In this document: positions 13,452-24,742 of the stretch, piece after piece
Layout of the letters: each line of letters begins with the position of its first letter
Numbering within the stretch: position 1 is the stretch's first letter
Assembly: GCF_000189635.1 (NCBI RefSeq)
Contig: NW_002476025.1
Span: forward strand, 186,001-250,000
Source of the DNA: Tetrahymena thermophila SB210
Lineage: Eukaryota > Ciliophora > Oligohymenophorea > Hymenostomatida > Tetrahymenidae
Length of the DNA: 64,000 nt
Reading direction: 5' to 3'
Position numbers and translations under genes: made by a program
Notes under the pieces: model-generated
The model's input: only the letters and a program-made list of their open reading frames with translations
What the model was told of the DNA's origin: nothing
Databases searched by the model: none

Positions 13452-14763
13452 TTGTTTGATTTTGCAATACCAATCAAAAATTTATTAATTTAATTATTAT
13501 CTATCGTTAGAAATTGATCAATAGTACTAATTTAATAAAAAAAATTCTTCATGCCTTAATTTTTTTCTAAGATAAATAGATAGAAAGATAGATAGATCAT
13601 CATTCAATATACTTTCAAATTCTAAACAGTTTGTTTTTTTTGCATATAACCAAAAATTGTTGCTTAGCAAGCAAGTCTATTTTCTTATGAATTCTAGTAA
13701 TTCAATTTAAAAATATTTCTAGTAAAAACAATCAATAACACTCAAAATGTAGCCATTTCAAGTATTTATTAAAAACATATCTTCATATTTAACTTTTTAA
13801 TTTATTTCATAGATAATCTACTCAAGATTTAAGCTTTTTAAATAATCAACAACAGCTTTAATTTGAATACTTTCATATTTTTTCCTAAAATTCTATTACA
13901 TATTACTATTATAAATTTTTAGAATCTTCATTGAATTTCAGTAAGTTTTTATTTACATGTAAACACTGTTTAAAAAGTAACTCAAGGTTATTGAATTTTA
14001 ATATTTAAATAAAAAGAATATTTTACAAACATTTCAAGACTTGAACTTGAATTAATTTATTTATTTATTTATTTGAGAAATAGATTTAATCGTTTAAAGA
14101 ATGTTAATAAATTTAAATAAAAATATTTAAATTAAAAATAAATTATTAAAAAAATATAAATTTTCATATCTTAAAAACGAAATTTACAATTTATATTATC
14201 GTAATTAAATCAATTTAGTGCTATCAAATATTTTTGAACAGTTAAAAGTAGATATCATTTTTAAAGTATTCTAGTAATAATTTTAAATTAACTAATTGTT
14301 TAGCTTGTTTAACTAACAACTATATATTTAATTTGATGATAATTTCAGATATAGATTTTTCTTTTTGTTTAGATTTTAGATTTATGACTAACATAAAAGT
14401 TGTTTCTTAAAAGTGATATTTAAATTTTAATAACTATTTTTTTTATAAAGAATGGTACATACAATTAAAAAACTATTTCTTTGAAGTCATATCCATAAAA
14501 AACAAAAGATTATTGGAAGTAAATTATAATATTTTAGCATATTTTAAATATAAAATCAACTCTAATATAAAGCTTTGGAATTAGATATTTGATTAAAATA
14601 TTAAAGGAATTGTTAATTGAATTGATAAGTAAATTAATTAGTTTACTAATTTAAAAACAAAAATGGTTTTTTTAAACATTAATAAAATGAAGTAAATATA
14701 AACAATTAATATTTTTTATACTCAATCAATTTTATTTTAGATAGTTTTTTATGTTTCAAATCA
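13452..14763. other. intergenic, AT-rich with short TTTA and GATA runs
   Basis: This is 1.3 kb between the TTLL gene's 5' end and the 3' end of the RRM gene, so it should hold the TTLL promoter. Short simple repeats occur (GATA near 13580, TTTA near 14056). I see nothing else. Confidence 0.5.
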
Positions 14764-15877
14764 TCATCTTCTTCTGTTGAAAGCTCTTTAAATTAACAAA
14801 ATTATGTGAGATTTTTAAACACAAATATCGAAAATTACTTGCTTTGCTTCTAAATTTTTTTAGTTTTTTTGATATAATGAACATCGTCGTTTGATGCATA
14901 ATGAGCACTTAAAGTTTACTCTTCAATAGAAGAACCTTTAGTAAATAGTTTATTACAAATTTATTTTAATAAATATTAGACTAATTAAAAAACCTTCTAA
15001 ATCTTCAATAGCTTCTTTAGCATCTTCTTCGTTTTCAAATTAAACAATTGCCTTTTCCTAAACCGCGAAATAAAGAAATTTATTATTCGTTTGTTAACTT
15101 CTAAGATACGAAGATATTAATTTCGTAACAAATAAAAAAATGTGCAAATAATATGTTTTACTTTGCTTCTTCCATTTTCATCCCAAAAGATTTTGCATTA
15201 AATTACTTCACCATATTTACTAACATGTTCCTAATTAGATAATAAATTAAAATTTTAACTAAATACTTATTTACTTTTCTGTTTAAAGTTTGCTTTTTAA
15301 TCAATATGATAAACTACCAAAAAAATACTAAAAATAGTTAAAAAATACTTATAATTCTTCTTCAGTTACTGAATAGTGCAAATTTTCAATAACTACAAAC
15401 TTGCCAGTTGTTCTTTCTTCTTCTTCTTTATTGTTGAATGATCCTTTTCTTTGTCTTCTCTGATAAATTGATATTAGAATTTCATTAGTTGATATTATTT
15501 TGATAAATAAATTATTAATAAAAAGAGTGGAAAATATTATTGAAAAGACATCAAAACTAATTTATTACATCGAACTTGTTGTCATTCCAGTTGTTCGAGT
15601 CCCTCTATTTTTTATATAATTCTTATTATGAATGAGTTAATCAAATGATTTTTAGGAAAATTGCCTAATTATCTCTTCTGTTTCTATTTTGGTGTCTTCT
15701 TCTATCGTCATTGCCACCTCTACTTCTAAATCTGTTATTTCCTCTTTGATTTTTACCTCTTCTTTCATTATTGTTATTGTCTCTATTTCTATTCTAGTGC
15801 CCCTTATTATTTTTTTCTGTTTTATCTGATTTTTTATTTGTTGAGATATAAGAATCTAAGGTAATTTAATCTTCCAT
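14764..15877 (-). CDS. RRM protein, ALY/REF (mRNA export adaptor)-like, seven exons
   Basis: ALY/REF proteins bind RNA and hand mRNPs from the UAP56 helicase to the export receptor in the nucleus. Exons are 15877-15665, 15604-15569, 15459-15349, 15230-15162, 15057-14994, 14935-14839 and 14785-14764, giving 203 residues with perfect phase. The N-terminus (MEDQITLDSYISTNKK) resembles the short acidic UAP56-binding motif. It is followed by an Arg/Gly/Asn-rich tract (NNNERRGKNQRGNNRFRSRG). One RRM follows: RNP2-like KFVVIENLHYSVTEEEL, then HVSKYGEVIQCKIFWDENG and RNP1-like KAIVQFENEEDAKEAIEDLE. The tail is basic and ends AFNRRR. Intron 1 (15664-15605) begins with GC rather than GT. A Y14/RBM8A-type protein is an alternative, but the N-terminal motif and RG tract favour ALY. 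Confidence 0.82.
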
Positions 15878-18800
15878 TTTTACTTCTTGCTATTTAATAC
15901 TAACTTATTATTTTTAATATATTTGATATTTAAAACTATTTAATTTTACAAATAAAATTACAAAAACAAAAACAGACGAATTTATTTTTATTATAAAGAA
16001 ATAATAAAATATTTTTTTGTAATAATTGATTCTTTTTTTATTTACAAAGCATATATAAAAAAAATTTTTTATAAGTTATTTATCGTAATTTGTAAAACAT
16101 ATTTTTAATTTTCTAAGTTGTTAAAGTTTTTACAATCAGTTATTGGTAGATATAAATCATTTATATTAATTGATAAAATAATATTTAAAATTAAAATAAA
16201 TACAAAATGTTTTAACAAATAATATAAATATAGCCAATAAATTTTATTATTAAGTGTAATTTTGGCAATATTTTTTTTACAAATGAGAATTAAATTTTGA
16301 AAGGAAGGCCATTTACTTTTTTTCTTAATTCCAATTAAAAATCATCTAGTTATTTATACTTTCTTTTTTCAATCTTTCATTCATTGAATTACAAGTAATC
16401 AAATCAAATAAATACTTTTTTATTTGTTTAAACCTTTAATTAGTATAAAGACCTCTTTCTATTTTATTTTTTATTCCATTATTGGAATGTTTGATTTGAT
16501 TTTTAGATATGGATATTATCATTATAATATTTCTATTATTATATTGATATTTTTAACTCTTAATTTTAGTAAAACTCATAATTTATTGGGTTACTTAAGA
16601 TCTAGTTTTAAAGCTAAAGTATGTCTTAATTTGTTTTATAAAATGAATTGATATTACAAGAGATTTATAAAAATAAACCTAAAAAACAAAATATTTAACA
16701 GGAGTAATATTAAGAATTTAATAACCTCAGAATTATTATACAAGTTTCATTTAAAATGGTAGAATTTTATATAATTTTATTTTAGCAAGACCTAAAACAA
16801 ATTTCTATTCAATTTTTTAGTTTTTCTTTAGGGCTGTCTTAAAATTGTAAATAATAGATTTGTTATATTAGTTAAAAGAAGTGTCTTTAATTATGTCTTA
16901 GTGACACAAGAAGAATTTTGATACAAAATATGAAAAAAAAGTAATTTAAGACATCAATCAAAAAAACATTCCCTTTTTTCTATTAGAGAGGAGATCAAAA
17001 CTTTGATAGTTATTTAATTATAAGGAGGGTGGAAAAAAATCTAATCAAATAAATCAAAATAATAATAAAGCAGATCAGGCAAATATTGTTTGTAAATTTT
17101 ATAAAATTATGAATATATTTATTTATTTTCCTTATTTTTTATTGAAGCAAATATGATATTTATTCAAGTATTTAAATTTTAACAATGATTATGTAATAAT
17201 AAAATTTATTTTATTTTATTTAAAAGGAGGGAAAATAAAAATTTAGCTATCAAAATTATCTTTTTAAATATTTTGCTTTATGTCCATTATTTTTATTATC
17301 TTTTGGAGCGGGAGCTCGATTGTATTAATTTCAATTGGATGGTTTGTTTTATAGTTTTTTAAATCCGCAATGAAAGATTATAAGCATCACCAATAAATTA
17401 ACTTTTTCACTCAACCAATAGCTCACTCAATTATTTATTATTTAAGCTCAAAAGAAAACAATTTTTTCTTATTTCAGTTCAAACAACATATTCGTTTTTC
17501 TAAATTTTGAATAAGAAAATCAATTTAATACATTGAAATTTTTATATCCATAAAATAATAAGCTTTAATGCGACACATTAACACATTTTTTAGAACTTAA
17601 AACAGATAAAAGTAAATTATGTTTAAAAGGATTTTTGATGAAAAAATACCTTAAACTAATTAGAATAAAATTATTTTTTATGCATAAAATAGTTTTTGAT
17701 GAATAAATATTTGAAATATTATTATCCATAAAGGAGTAGATTTTTTTCTAATATAAGACATTAGGTAGTTAACCAGCCTTACATAATATAGATAAATAAG
17801 TAGAAAGTTAGGTAATCTTACATGTATTTACAAAAGAGTTTGTCTGTTTTAAGCTATTAATATTATTTATATTCAATCTTTTTACTGCGAATCGATTCTA
17901 GTTTTTAAATCTACTCTTTTTTTTCATATTAATCCTAAAGACTAAAAACGATAATTATCTGACTCTAATTGATTGATTTTTTCTAGCAGTTATAATGATC
18001 TCTCTAATAATTTGATGTATGGAACAATATAGCATACTTATTTACTCCAAAAAAGGGTCTCAAAATGGTAATGTTATTACTTTTACTAGGTGCATTAAAA
18101 TTAAACTAGAAAAATATAAAGTATACTCCCGTTTATTTAGGTAGAAACTATAATTTACTAGATATTTATAAAAGAAATATAATTTAGTAACTTTATTTTA
18201 TATATTACATGAATCATACGTACCTTCATACATACATAGATAGATACATACATACAAAAAAACAAACAAAAAACATAACACAGGATAAATTTACCACTAA
18301 AAAATTATTATTGATACTACTAATAAAAAATTTAAAATGAATAAACTTACTTTTTGTGGGAATAATATAATAATATAGAAAGCTACCTTAACAAATATCA
18401 AGAATATAGGTATCGAGCTGGTTGGATGGGCAATTTTTTAACTCTTTACGCTTGTCTAAATGGTTAAAAAAATAGTTTTATTTTTAGTCTTTTAAAATTT
18501 CTAATTATAATAATATATATACTGTGTGTAAAAGAAATTTATTATGATGAAGTAATCTGATAAAGCACACTTTACTTTTTAGAATTAATTCTTATATAAG
18601 GGAATGAGCTACTAAAGTAGAAAATTTTCTATATAAAGATAGAAGTGAAGTATTGGCTATATATTATCAAGCAATCTATCTTAAAACTGCTAGAGGTATA
18701 ATAAATAAGAATTTATTATATTATATCTTCTACTTGAATATTATGCAATTATTTCATTGAGGTTATAAAAAAACAAATATAGTGTGAAATATTTAAATTT

Positions 18801-19960
18801 CTATTCAGATTGTAATAAGAGGTCATTAATTAATTAGTAAACATTAGATAGCAAATTAAAATTGCTGAAACTAGACAAAAATTAGAAACCTCATGAATAA
18901 AGACAGACAGACTGACAGACCCCCAAATAATTTGATAAAAAACATCCTAAGATTAATCACAATAAATTCCCCAAATCATCTACTCCAATACTTTATTTAA
19001 AAACTTAAAGACAGTCTTCTTTTTGTTAGTTAATTAAAACAATTGTAAAATAGTTAACAAAAAATTATAAAAAGGAAATAGTAAATAAATTAATAAATAA
19101 TAAACATTAAATTCATAATAGGGAGAAACTTAACTTAGTTAGAATTTTTACACTAAATATTAAAAGTATAATAGCGGTCCAAAAAATATAAAAAATAGGT
19201 TGTATTATAAAAAAAGGGAAAGGCTAGTTTTATGATTCAAAATAAATTGATTGATAATCTACTTACTTTCTTTGAGGCGTAATCAAGGAGAGAAAATTTA
19301 AAGACAAAATTAAAATACAAAAAGTTAAGCAATAAATCAATAAAGCAAGCATGTATGAATATATATATCAAAATAAATAGATGATTATAATAAAATAAAT
19401 AGGTTTAAAGTAATTAAATTAAAGTAGGTGATGAACAAAAGTAAAATATATAAATTTAGTGTTTTCATAGATATTAGTTAAGCAAATCATGTGTCAAATT
19501 TATTAAAGTATTAAGTATAAAAGTTTTTAATAGGATAACCAAGTAATAACTTATAAAATAGGAAATATATATAATAGGGATCATAAATAAAAAAATTAAT
19601 TTAGCAAGCATATTTTATAGGTAGAATCCATAGGTTTTATAGCGTATTTAAGATAAAAAGGGAAATAATGATATAAAATATTTTATTATAGTTAGCATTA
19701 TTTTGATTAAGATAATTTATAGGCAGATTACTTATCCATATTTATTATAGTAAGATATAAGACTGATTAATTAATTAGCTTAGCTTAGTTATTTAGGTTT
19801 AAAAGCGATTTTAGTTTTGATTTCTTTGATTTGTTTAGAGTGATTATTAAAAAAAGGAATTAAGTAGGAATTAAGTTTTTTAAAAAAGGAATGAATTGAA
19901 TAGCATATATAAATATTAGCTCAATAGATTAAGTGTAAATAAATAGGCAAACGAAGCTCT
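15878..19960. other. 4-kb gene-poor stretch
   Basis: There is no supportable gene. A short hydrophobic frame at 16424-16651 has no neighbouring exons or recognisable motif. Simple CATA and GATA tracts lie near 18215-18260. A CAGA run lies near 18901. A small palindrome GAGC-GGGA-GCTC lies at about 17306-17317. From about 18.9 kb the plus strand becomes noticeably A/G-rich with many TAGC and TTAG words, leading into the hairpin region. Confidence 0.45.
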
Positions 19961-20100
19961 TTAATACTTCATATACAATTATTCAAAGTCATACTTAGCC
20001 ATCCTAGCAGCAAAGGGTGATCAAATTAGTTTAATACTTCATATACAATTATACAAAGTCATACTTAGCCATCCTAGCAGCAAAGGGTGATCAAATTAGT
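19961..20100 (+). repeat. 70-bp direct tandem duplication
   Basis: Bases 19961-20030 and 20031-20100 are the same 70-base unit with a single visible mismatch (ATTCAAAG versus ATACAAAG). Each unit carries one CATCC-TAGC...GGGTG hairpin. The near-identity in an otherwise drifting region means the duplication is recent or maintained. Confidence 0.93.
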
Positions 20101-20563
20101 TTAAAGGAATATCTTAGCTAGAATAATTTTGCGAAAACATCCTAGCGAAAAAGGATATAAAAATTAATTAGAAAAATAACTAAAAAGCTTAGCTGCTTCT
20201 TAAAACTCTTTAAAATTAACCTAGCTAGCATAAACATTTTACTCAAATAAAAGCTCTACTTAAAAAACTTAGCTTAGTTAGCCATTTTAATCCTAGCGTA
20301 AAAGGATGAAGTTATTACAAAAAAAAGATAAAAGTAAATCATAATGTAGATAGTTGCTTTTGTTTTCACTATCCTAGCATAATGGATGGTTCTAGGATAA
20401 TAAAGTCTATAAAATAGCTATTAGAAAATTAGCATAAAAATTAAAAAATGAATTATTTTAGTTTGTATTTAGCTAGCTAAAATTTAGTTAAAAACTAAAG
20501 ATAAAGTGATTTAATTAAGTAGTAGTTTAAGCTCATATTTAGCCATCCTAGCGTTAATGGATG
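20000..20563 (+). repeat. family of six small hairpins with a TAGC loop
   Basis: Six short inverted repeats share the pattern (C)ATCC-TAGC(A/G)nnnAn-GGAT(G). They lie at 20000-20019, 20070-20089, 20139-20156, 20290-20307, 20371-20387 and 20544-20563. Stems are 4-5 bp and loops 9-10 bases, always beginning TAGC. The first two use GGGTG as the 3' arm, keeping pairing with one G-T wobble. Flanks are often TTAGC or ATTTAGC. The conserved loop start suggests one repeat family with an RNA or DNA structural role. No coding frame crosses the region. Confidence 0.7.
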
Positions 20564-22204
20564 ATAATTGATTGTATTTATTTATTTATTTATATACCTA
20601 AAAGTTAAATATTTATAGATGACTAATAAAGCTTTTCTTAAAGGATAAACATAGCATTAAATAATTTAGCTTAGCACTTTACAATAAATAGCAAATTAAA
20701 TAGTTAGATTTAGTATAAATAGGATTTAATAGCTAAAAGCTTTTAAAAAGATAAAAAGACTTAATTGATTTTTCAAACAAAGTGGCATAGGAGGAGTTAA
20801 ATATATTTATTAGGTATTACTTGTTTTATAGCATAAATGAGCAAAATTTTAGGATAGATAAATAAATAAGTTAGTTAGTTAGTAAGTAAGTAAGTTAATT
20901 AGCTATAGTTAAAAAATAAATAGATTTTAGATAGATTGATTATTTTCATGAAAATGAATGACGACTAATTCACATTTTATTTTGATCGGTGGTATTTTTA
21001 TTTTATTTGTTTTTTTTTGTATTATTTTTTTAATTGGTTTTTTTAGGAATGTTAGTTAGTTAGTTCATTATTACTTCAATTCATCCATTCATTATTCTTC
21101 ATTTACTTCATTTAATTATTATTTATCATTATAAATTTATTAATTATTTAGATAAATTTATTTATTTATTCTTTTGAATGTATGCTTTTATTTATCTTTC
21201 ATGTTTGTTACTTTATACTTTCTCTTCTTTTTTCTTTTTACAACCAAATATCTTTATATAAATTACTATTTCTATGTATTTTAGAATGTATACTTAACTA
21301 TCTTATCATATTAAAATATTCTTTAATTTATTATTAATCTTATTTATCCTAAAATCTCCTTCACTATATTTATGAAACAAAAAATACAAATCTTAAAATA
21401 AATATACGATTTCTACTTACTTACTATTTTACTCACATACTTATTTTGTTTATTGGCTCAATACTATTTAGTTTTATAAATGATTATTTTAATTTCTTAT
21501 ACTTTACTGATAAAAATATTTTTAAAACTCAAATATAATAATAAAAAAGTTAATTTGATTATAAAATTTTTAAAACATTTTCTTGTTAAAAAGCTTATCT
21601 TTATACAGAACTTTTTCATTAAATATTAATATCTATTTTAACTCAATATTTAATTTACATCCTAAAAGATTTATTTTCAAATAAACTACAAATTCAAAAG
21701 AGCTTTGGAAACCTAATTAAGTATAATAAATACCTTACGAAATTTAAGTGTATTTCTTAATTGCAAAATTTGATGTTATAAATGTATCCAAATTATAAAA
21801 ATAATACTTGAATATATTAAAGTTTATCTAATTTAAAATAAATGTGTATAAACCTAAAATAATATTGGTTTATCAACAATATTTCAAACTAATCAAATCA
21901 TATTAAAATGCTTTTCTTTAATAAAATCAAAAGTTAATTGATCAAAATCATATTGTTTAAATTTTTTTTAATTAAATTAAAACAAAATAAATGGAAGAAT
22001 TTCTTGCTCTTTTAAAAGAGAAATTCATATTTTTTAACAAATAAAATAATAAATAAATAAAGAAGATTTTATTCTAAAAAAATATTCAGACATTTACTAG
22101 TAAACAAATAAAAATATATGTTTATTTTTATTAAGTAATAAAATTAGCTGTTAATTATCATTTTGTAATAATTTTATTTTAATTTTTGACCTAAAGCTAA
22201 TTTA
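20564..22204. other. intergenic with a strand-composition switch
   Basis: Up to about 20.95 kb the plus strand is A/G-rich, with TTAG repeats near 20868-20900. From about 20.98 kb it turns abruptly T/C-rich, with long T runs and TTCATT words to about 21.5 kb. No gene was seen. Confidence 0.5.
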
Positions 22205-22262
22205 GGGTATTTACTCTGTAGCAGTATAAAATCCTATATAATATCAATTTTTAAATCTAATA
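22205..22262 (+). pseudogene. decayed copy of the tRNA-like small RNA
   Basis: The segment aligns with the intact copies: AAAGCTA upstream, then TTAGGGT, ACTCTGTAGCAGTA, AAATCCT and TAATATCAATT in the same order and spacing. It has lost the D-arm pairing, the GGTTC B-box and the CCCCCC plus T-run end. It sits 371 bases before copy 1, matching the array period. It is probably a dead first unit. Confidence 0.75.
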
Positions 22263-22521
22263 CTTTGAAAATAGTTTAATCTATTTAATCTTTATTTCAA
22301 ATAAATTTACAATCTAAAATTAATAAAAATGTAATGTTTTTAATATCTAAAAAATTTGTAGAATACTAGGTACTAGCTCGTTTTAAAGTTTTAACTGATT
22401 CATTTTAATTATCAAAATATTAAAATTTAGATTTAAATAATAAAAATACTATATTGACTGTCACTTCAATTTTGTTGTTCATAAGCATTTAATTAACATT
22501 AAATAAGTGTCTAATATAAAT

Positions 22522-22575
22522 TAAGACACTTTAAATTGATCTTATTTTAAAATTTTGAATTAAAAGCTATCTTAA
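22522..22575 (+). promoter_or_regulatory. conserved 54-bp upstream block of the small-RNA genes
   Basis: The block runs from TAAGACACTTTAAATT through CTTATTTTAAAATTTT to AAAAGCTATCTTAA and abuts the RNA core. Equivalent blocks precede the other copies at 22913-22966, 23315-23368, 23752-23805, 24182-24235, 24612-24665 and 25066-25119, with few changes. DNA further upstream diverges, so this looks like an external promoter element of the kind used with Pol III small-RNA genes (TATA-like plus distal part). The assignment is an inference. Confidence 0.65.
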
Positions 22576-22652
22576 GGGCGCTAGCTCCGGTGAGCAGTAA
22601 TAAATCCTCATTAATATCAATTGGTTCAACTCCAATGGTGCCCCCCTTTTTT
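22576..22652 (+). ncRNA. tRNA-like small RNA, copy 1
   Basis: The core at 22576-22643 folds as a cloverleaf. The closing stem is GGGCGCT with GGTGCCC (7 bp with G-U pairs). The D-like arm is GCTC/GAGC with a four-base CGGT loop. The weak third arm is TAAT/ATTA with an eight-base loop AAATCCTC. The T-arm is perfect: ATTGG/CCAAT with a canonical TTCAACT loop. GGTTCAACTCC (22623-22633) fits the Pol III B-box consensus and TAGCTCCGGTGA an imperfect A-box. CCC and six Ts follow, a typical Pol III stop. The short D-loop and lack of a normal anticodon loop argue against a decoding tRNA. I do not recognise the family. Confidence 0.8.
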
Positions 22653-22966
22653 ATTTTAATTTTTAACATATTAAATAAATTTAGAATGAGATTAATATAA
22701 TTAACAAATCTAAAAGAACAATTGCTACTGTTAAAACGGAAGTTTAAGTTAGTTAAAAATATAAGTTATTAAAATAAGAAAATATATTTTATGTCACAGA
22801 TAAATTATTTTTTTTTAAATTAAAAAAATTTAGATCAAATAAAAATCTTTTGAAAATTTTAATTACTAAAATTTACTATTTAATTAATTGTAAGTTATTG
22901 TCTAACATTATTTAAGACACTTTAAATTAATCTTATTTTAAAATTTTGAATTAAAAGCTATCTTTA

Positions 22967-23043
22967 GGGTGCTAGCTCCGGTGAGCAGTAATAAATCCTC
23001 ATTAATATCAATTGGTTCAACTCTAATGGTGCCCCCCTTTTTT
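22967..23043 (+). ncRNA. tRNA-like small RNA, copy 2
   Basis: This copy has the same architecture as copy 1 with two core changes. GGGCGCT becomes GGGTGCT in the closing stem, and CCAAT becomes CTAAT in the T-stem. Both replace a Watson-Crick pair with a G-U wobble, so the fold survives. It ends CCCCCC and six Ts. Confidence 0.8.
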
Positions 23044-23368
23044 CCTTTTAATTTTTAACAATTTAAATAAATTTAGAAAGAGATTAATATAATTTAAAAA
23101 ATCGAATATAACATTTTTTACTGTTAAAATGGAAGTTTAAGTTAATTAAAAATATTTTATAATTAGATAATATATATATTTTATGTTTAAAAATCGAAGA
23201 GTTAAATTATTTTTTTTTAAATAAAAAAAATTAAGATAAAATAAAAATCTTTTCAATATTTTAATTACTAAAATTTAGTATTTAATTAATTGTAAGTTTT
23301 TGTCTAACATTATTTAAGACACTTTAAATTGATCTTATTTTAAAATTTTAAATTAAAAGCTATCTTAA

Positions 23369-23445
23369 GGGCGCTAGCTCCGGTGAGCAGTAATAAATCC
23401 TCATTAATATAAATTGGTTCAACTCCAGTGGTGCCCCCCTTTTTT
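23369..23445 (+). ncRNA. tRNA-like small RNA, copy 3
   Basis: This copy differs from copy 1 by C to A in the linker before the T-arm (ATATAAATTGG) and by CCAAT to CCAGT in the T-stem, which makes a T-G wobble instead of T-A. The third-arm region is unchanged. It ends CCCCCC and six Ts. Confidence 0.8.
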
Positions 23446-23805
23446 ACTTTTAATTTTTAACAATTTAAATAAATTTAGAAAGATTAAGATTAATTTTAAA
23501 TTAAATTAAACAAGTATTATAATAGTTAAAATGTAAATATAAGTTAATTAAATTATAAATAAAAAGTAATAAAATATATTTTAAATTTAAAAACTGTTGA
23601 ATGAAATACATTATTTATAATATTATATTAAAGGAAATAAAGTTATATTTAATAAAAACTATCCTTCTAATCTTTTCAAAAATATCTCTTGTATAATTTA
23701 ATTAACAAATTTTACTATTTAATTAAATGTAATTTATTATCTAACATTATTTTAGACACTTTAAATTAATCTTATTTTAAAATTTTGAATTAAAAGCTAT
23801 CTTAA

Positions 23806-23883
23806 GGGCGCTAGCTCCGGTGAGCAGTAATAAATCCTCATTAATATCAATTGGTTCAACTCCAATGGTGCCCCCCCTTTTTT
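23806..23883 (+). ncRNA. tRNA-like small RNA, copy 4
   Basis: The core is identical to copy 1. Seven Cs instead of six precede the six-T stop. Confidence 0.8.
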
Positions 23884-24235
23884 ATTTTTTATTTTTAATT
23901 TTTAACAATTTAAATAAATTTAGAAAGATTAAGATTAATTTTAAATTAAATTAAACAAGTATTATAATTGTAGTTAATTAAATTATTAATAAAAAGTAAT
24001 AAAATATATTTTGAATTTAAAAACTGTTGAATGAAATACATTATTTATAATATTATATTAAAGCAAATAAAGTTATATTTAATAAAAACTATCCTTCTAA
24101 TCTTTTCAAAAATATCTCTTGTATAATTTAATTAACAAATTTTACTATTTAATTAAATGTAATTTATTATCTAACATTATTTTAGACACTTTAAATTAAT
24201 CTTATTTTAATATTTTGAATTAAAAGCTATCTTAA

Positions 24236-24315
24236 GGGCGCTAGCTCCGGTGAGCAGTAATAAATCCTCATTAATATCAATTGGTTCAACTCCAATGGTG
24301 CCCCCCCTTTTTTTT
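24236..24315 (+). ncRNA. tRNA-like small RNA, copy 5
   Basis: The core is identical to copy 1, with seven Cs and an eight-T stop. Its flanking spacer is very similar to that of copy 4, so these two units are probably the most recent duplicates. Confidence 0.8.
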
Positions 24316-24665
24316 AATTTTTAAGACTTTAAATAAATTTTGAAATACTAAGATTAATTTTAAATTAAATTAAACATGTATTTATTATAGTTAATATGTA
24401 AATATAAGTTACTTAAATTATTAATAAAAGTAATAAAATATATTTAGAATTTAAAAACTGTTGAAGTAGATTATTTATTATATTATATTAAAATAAATTA
24501 AGCTCTATTTAATAATAAATATCCTTCCAATCTTTTCAAAAATATCTCTTGTGTTATTTAATTAACAAAATTTACTTTTTAATTAATTGTAAACTATTGT
24601 TTAACTCTATATAAGACGCTTTAAATTAATCTTAAATTAAAATTTTGATTTAAAAGCTATCTTAA

Positions 24666-24742
24666 GGGCGCTAGCTCCGGTGAGCAGTAATAAATCCTCA
24701 TTAATATCAATTGGTTCAACTCCAGTGGTGCCCCCCTTTTTT
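24666..24742 (+). ncRNA. tRNA-like small RNA, copy 6
   Basis: The core equals copy 1 except CCAGT in the T-stem, the same wobble change as copy 3. It ends with six Cs and six Ts. The upstream block has a few substitutions (GACGCT, CTTAAATTAA). Confidence 0.8.

Noticed and set aside
15575-15612. TTGTTCGAGTCC followed by a T run, resembling a tRNA B-box and terminator on the plus strand
   Set aside because: The flanks cannot form a T-stem or acceptor stem, and the minus strand encodes exon 2 of the RRM gene here.
16424-16651. 75-codon hydrophobic plus-strand frame (MFKPLISIKTSF...)
   Set aside because: It is Ile/Phe/Tyr-rich as expected from AT-rich DNA, has no adjoining exons when TAA/TAG are read through, and has no recognisable motif.
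17306-17317. GAGC-GGGA-GCTC palindrome as a relic of the small-RNA D-arm
   Set aside because: Only the 4-bp stem is shared; none of the other words of the array core occur beside it in the right order.
18405-18440. GAGCTGGTTGGATGGGC as a possible chromosome-breakage or tRNA element
   Set aside because: It does not match the 15-base Tetrahymena breakage sequence (TAAACCAACCTCTTT) on either strand, and no cloverleaf could be drawn.
22576-22652. Selenocysteine or ordinary tRNA for the array copies
   Set aside because: The anticodon arm has only four pairs and an eight-base loop without the usual T33-anticodon layout, the D-loop is four bases, and seven copies would be unusual for tRNA-Sec. I keep tRNA-like as a description, not an identity.
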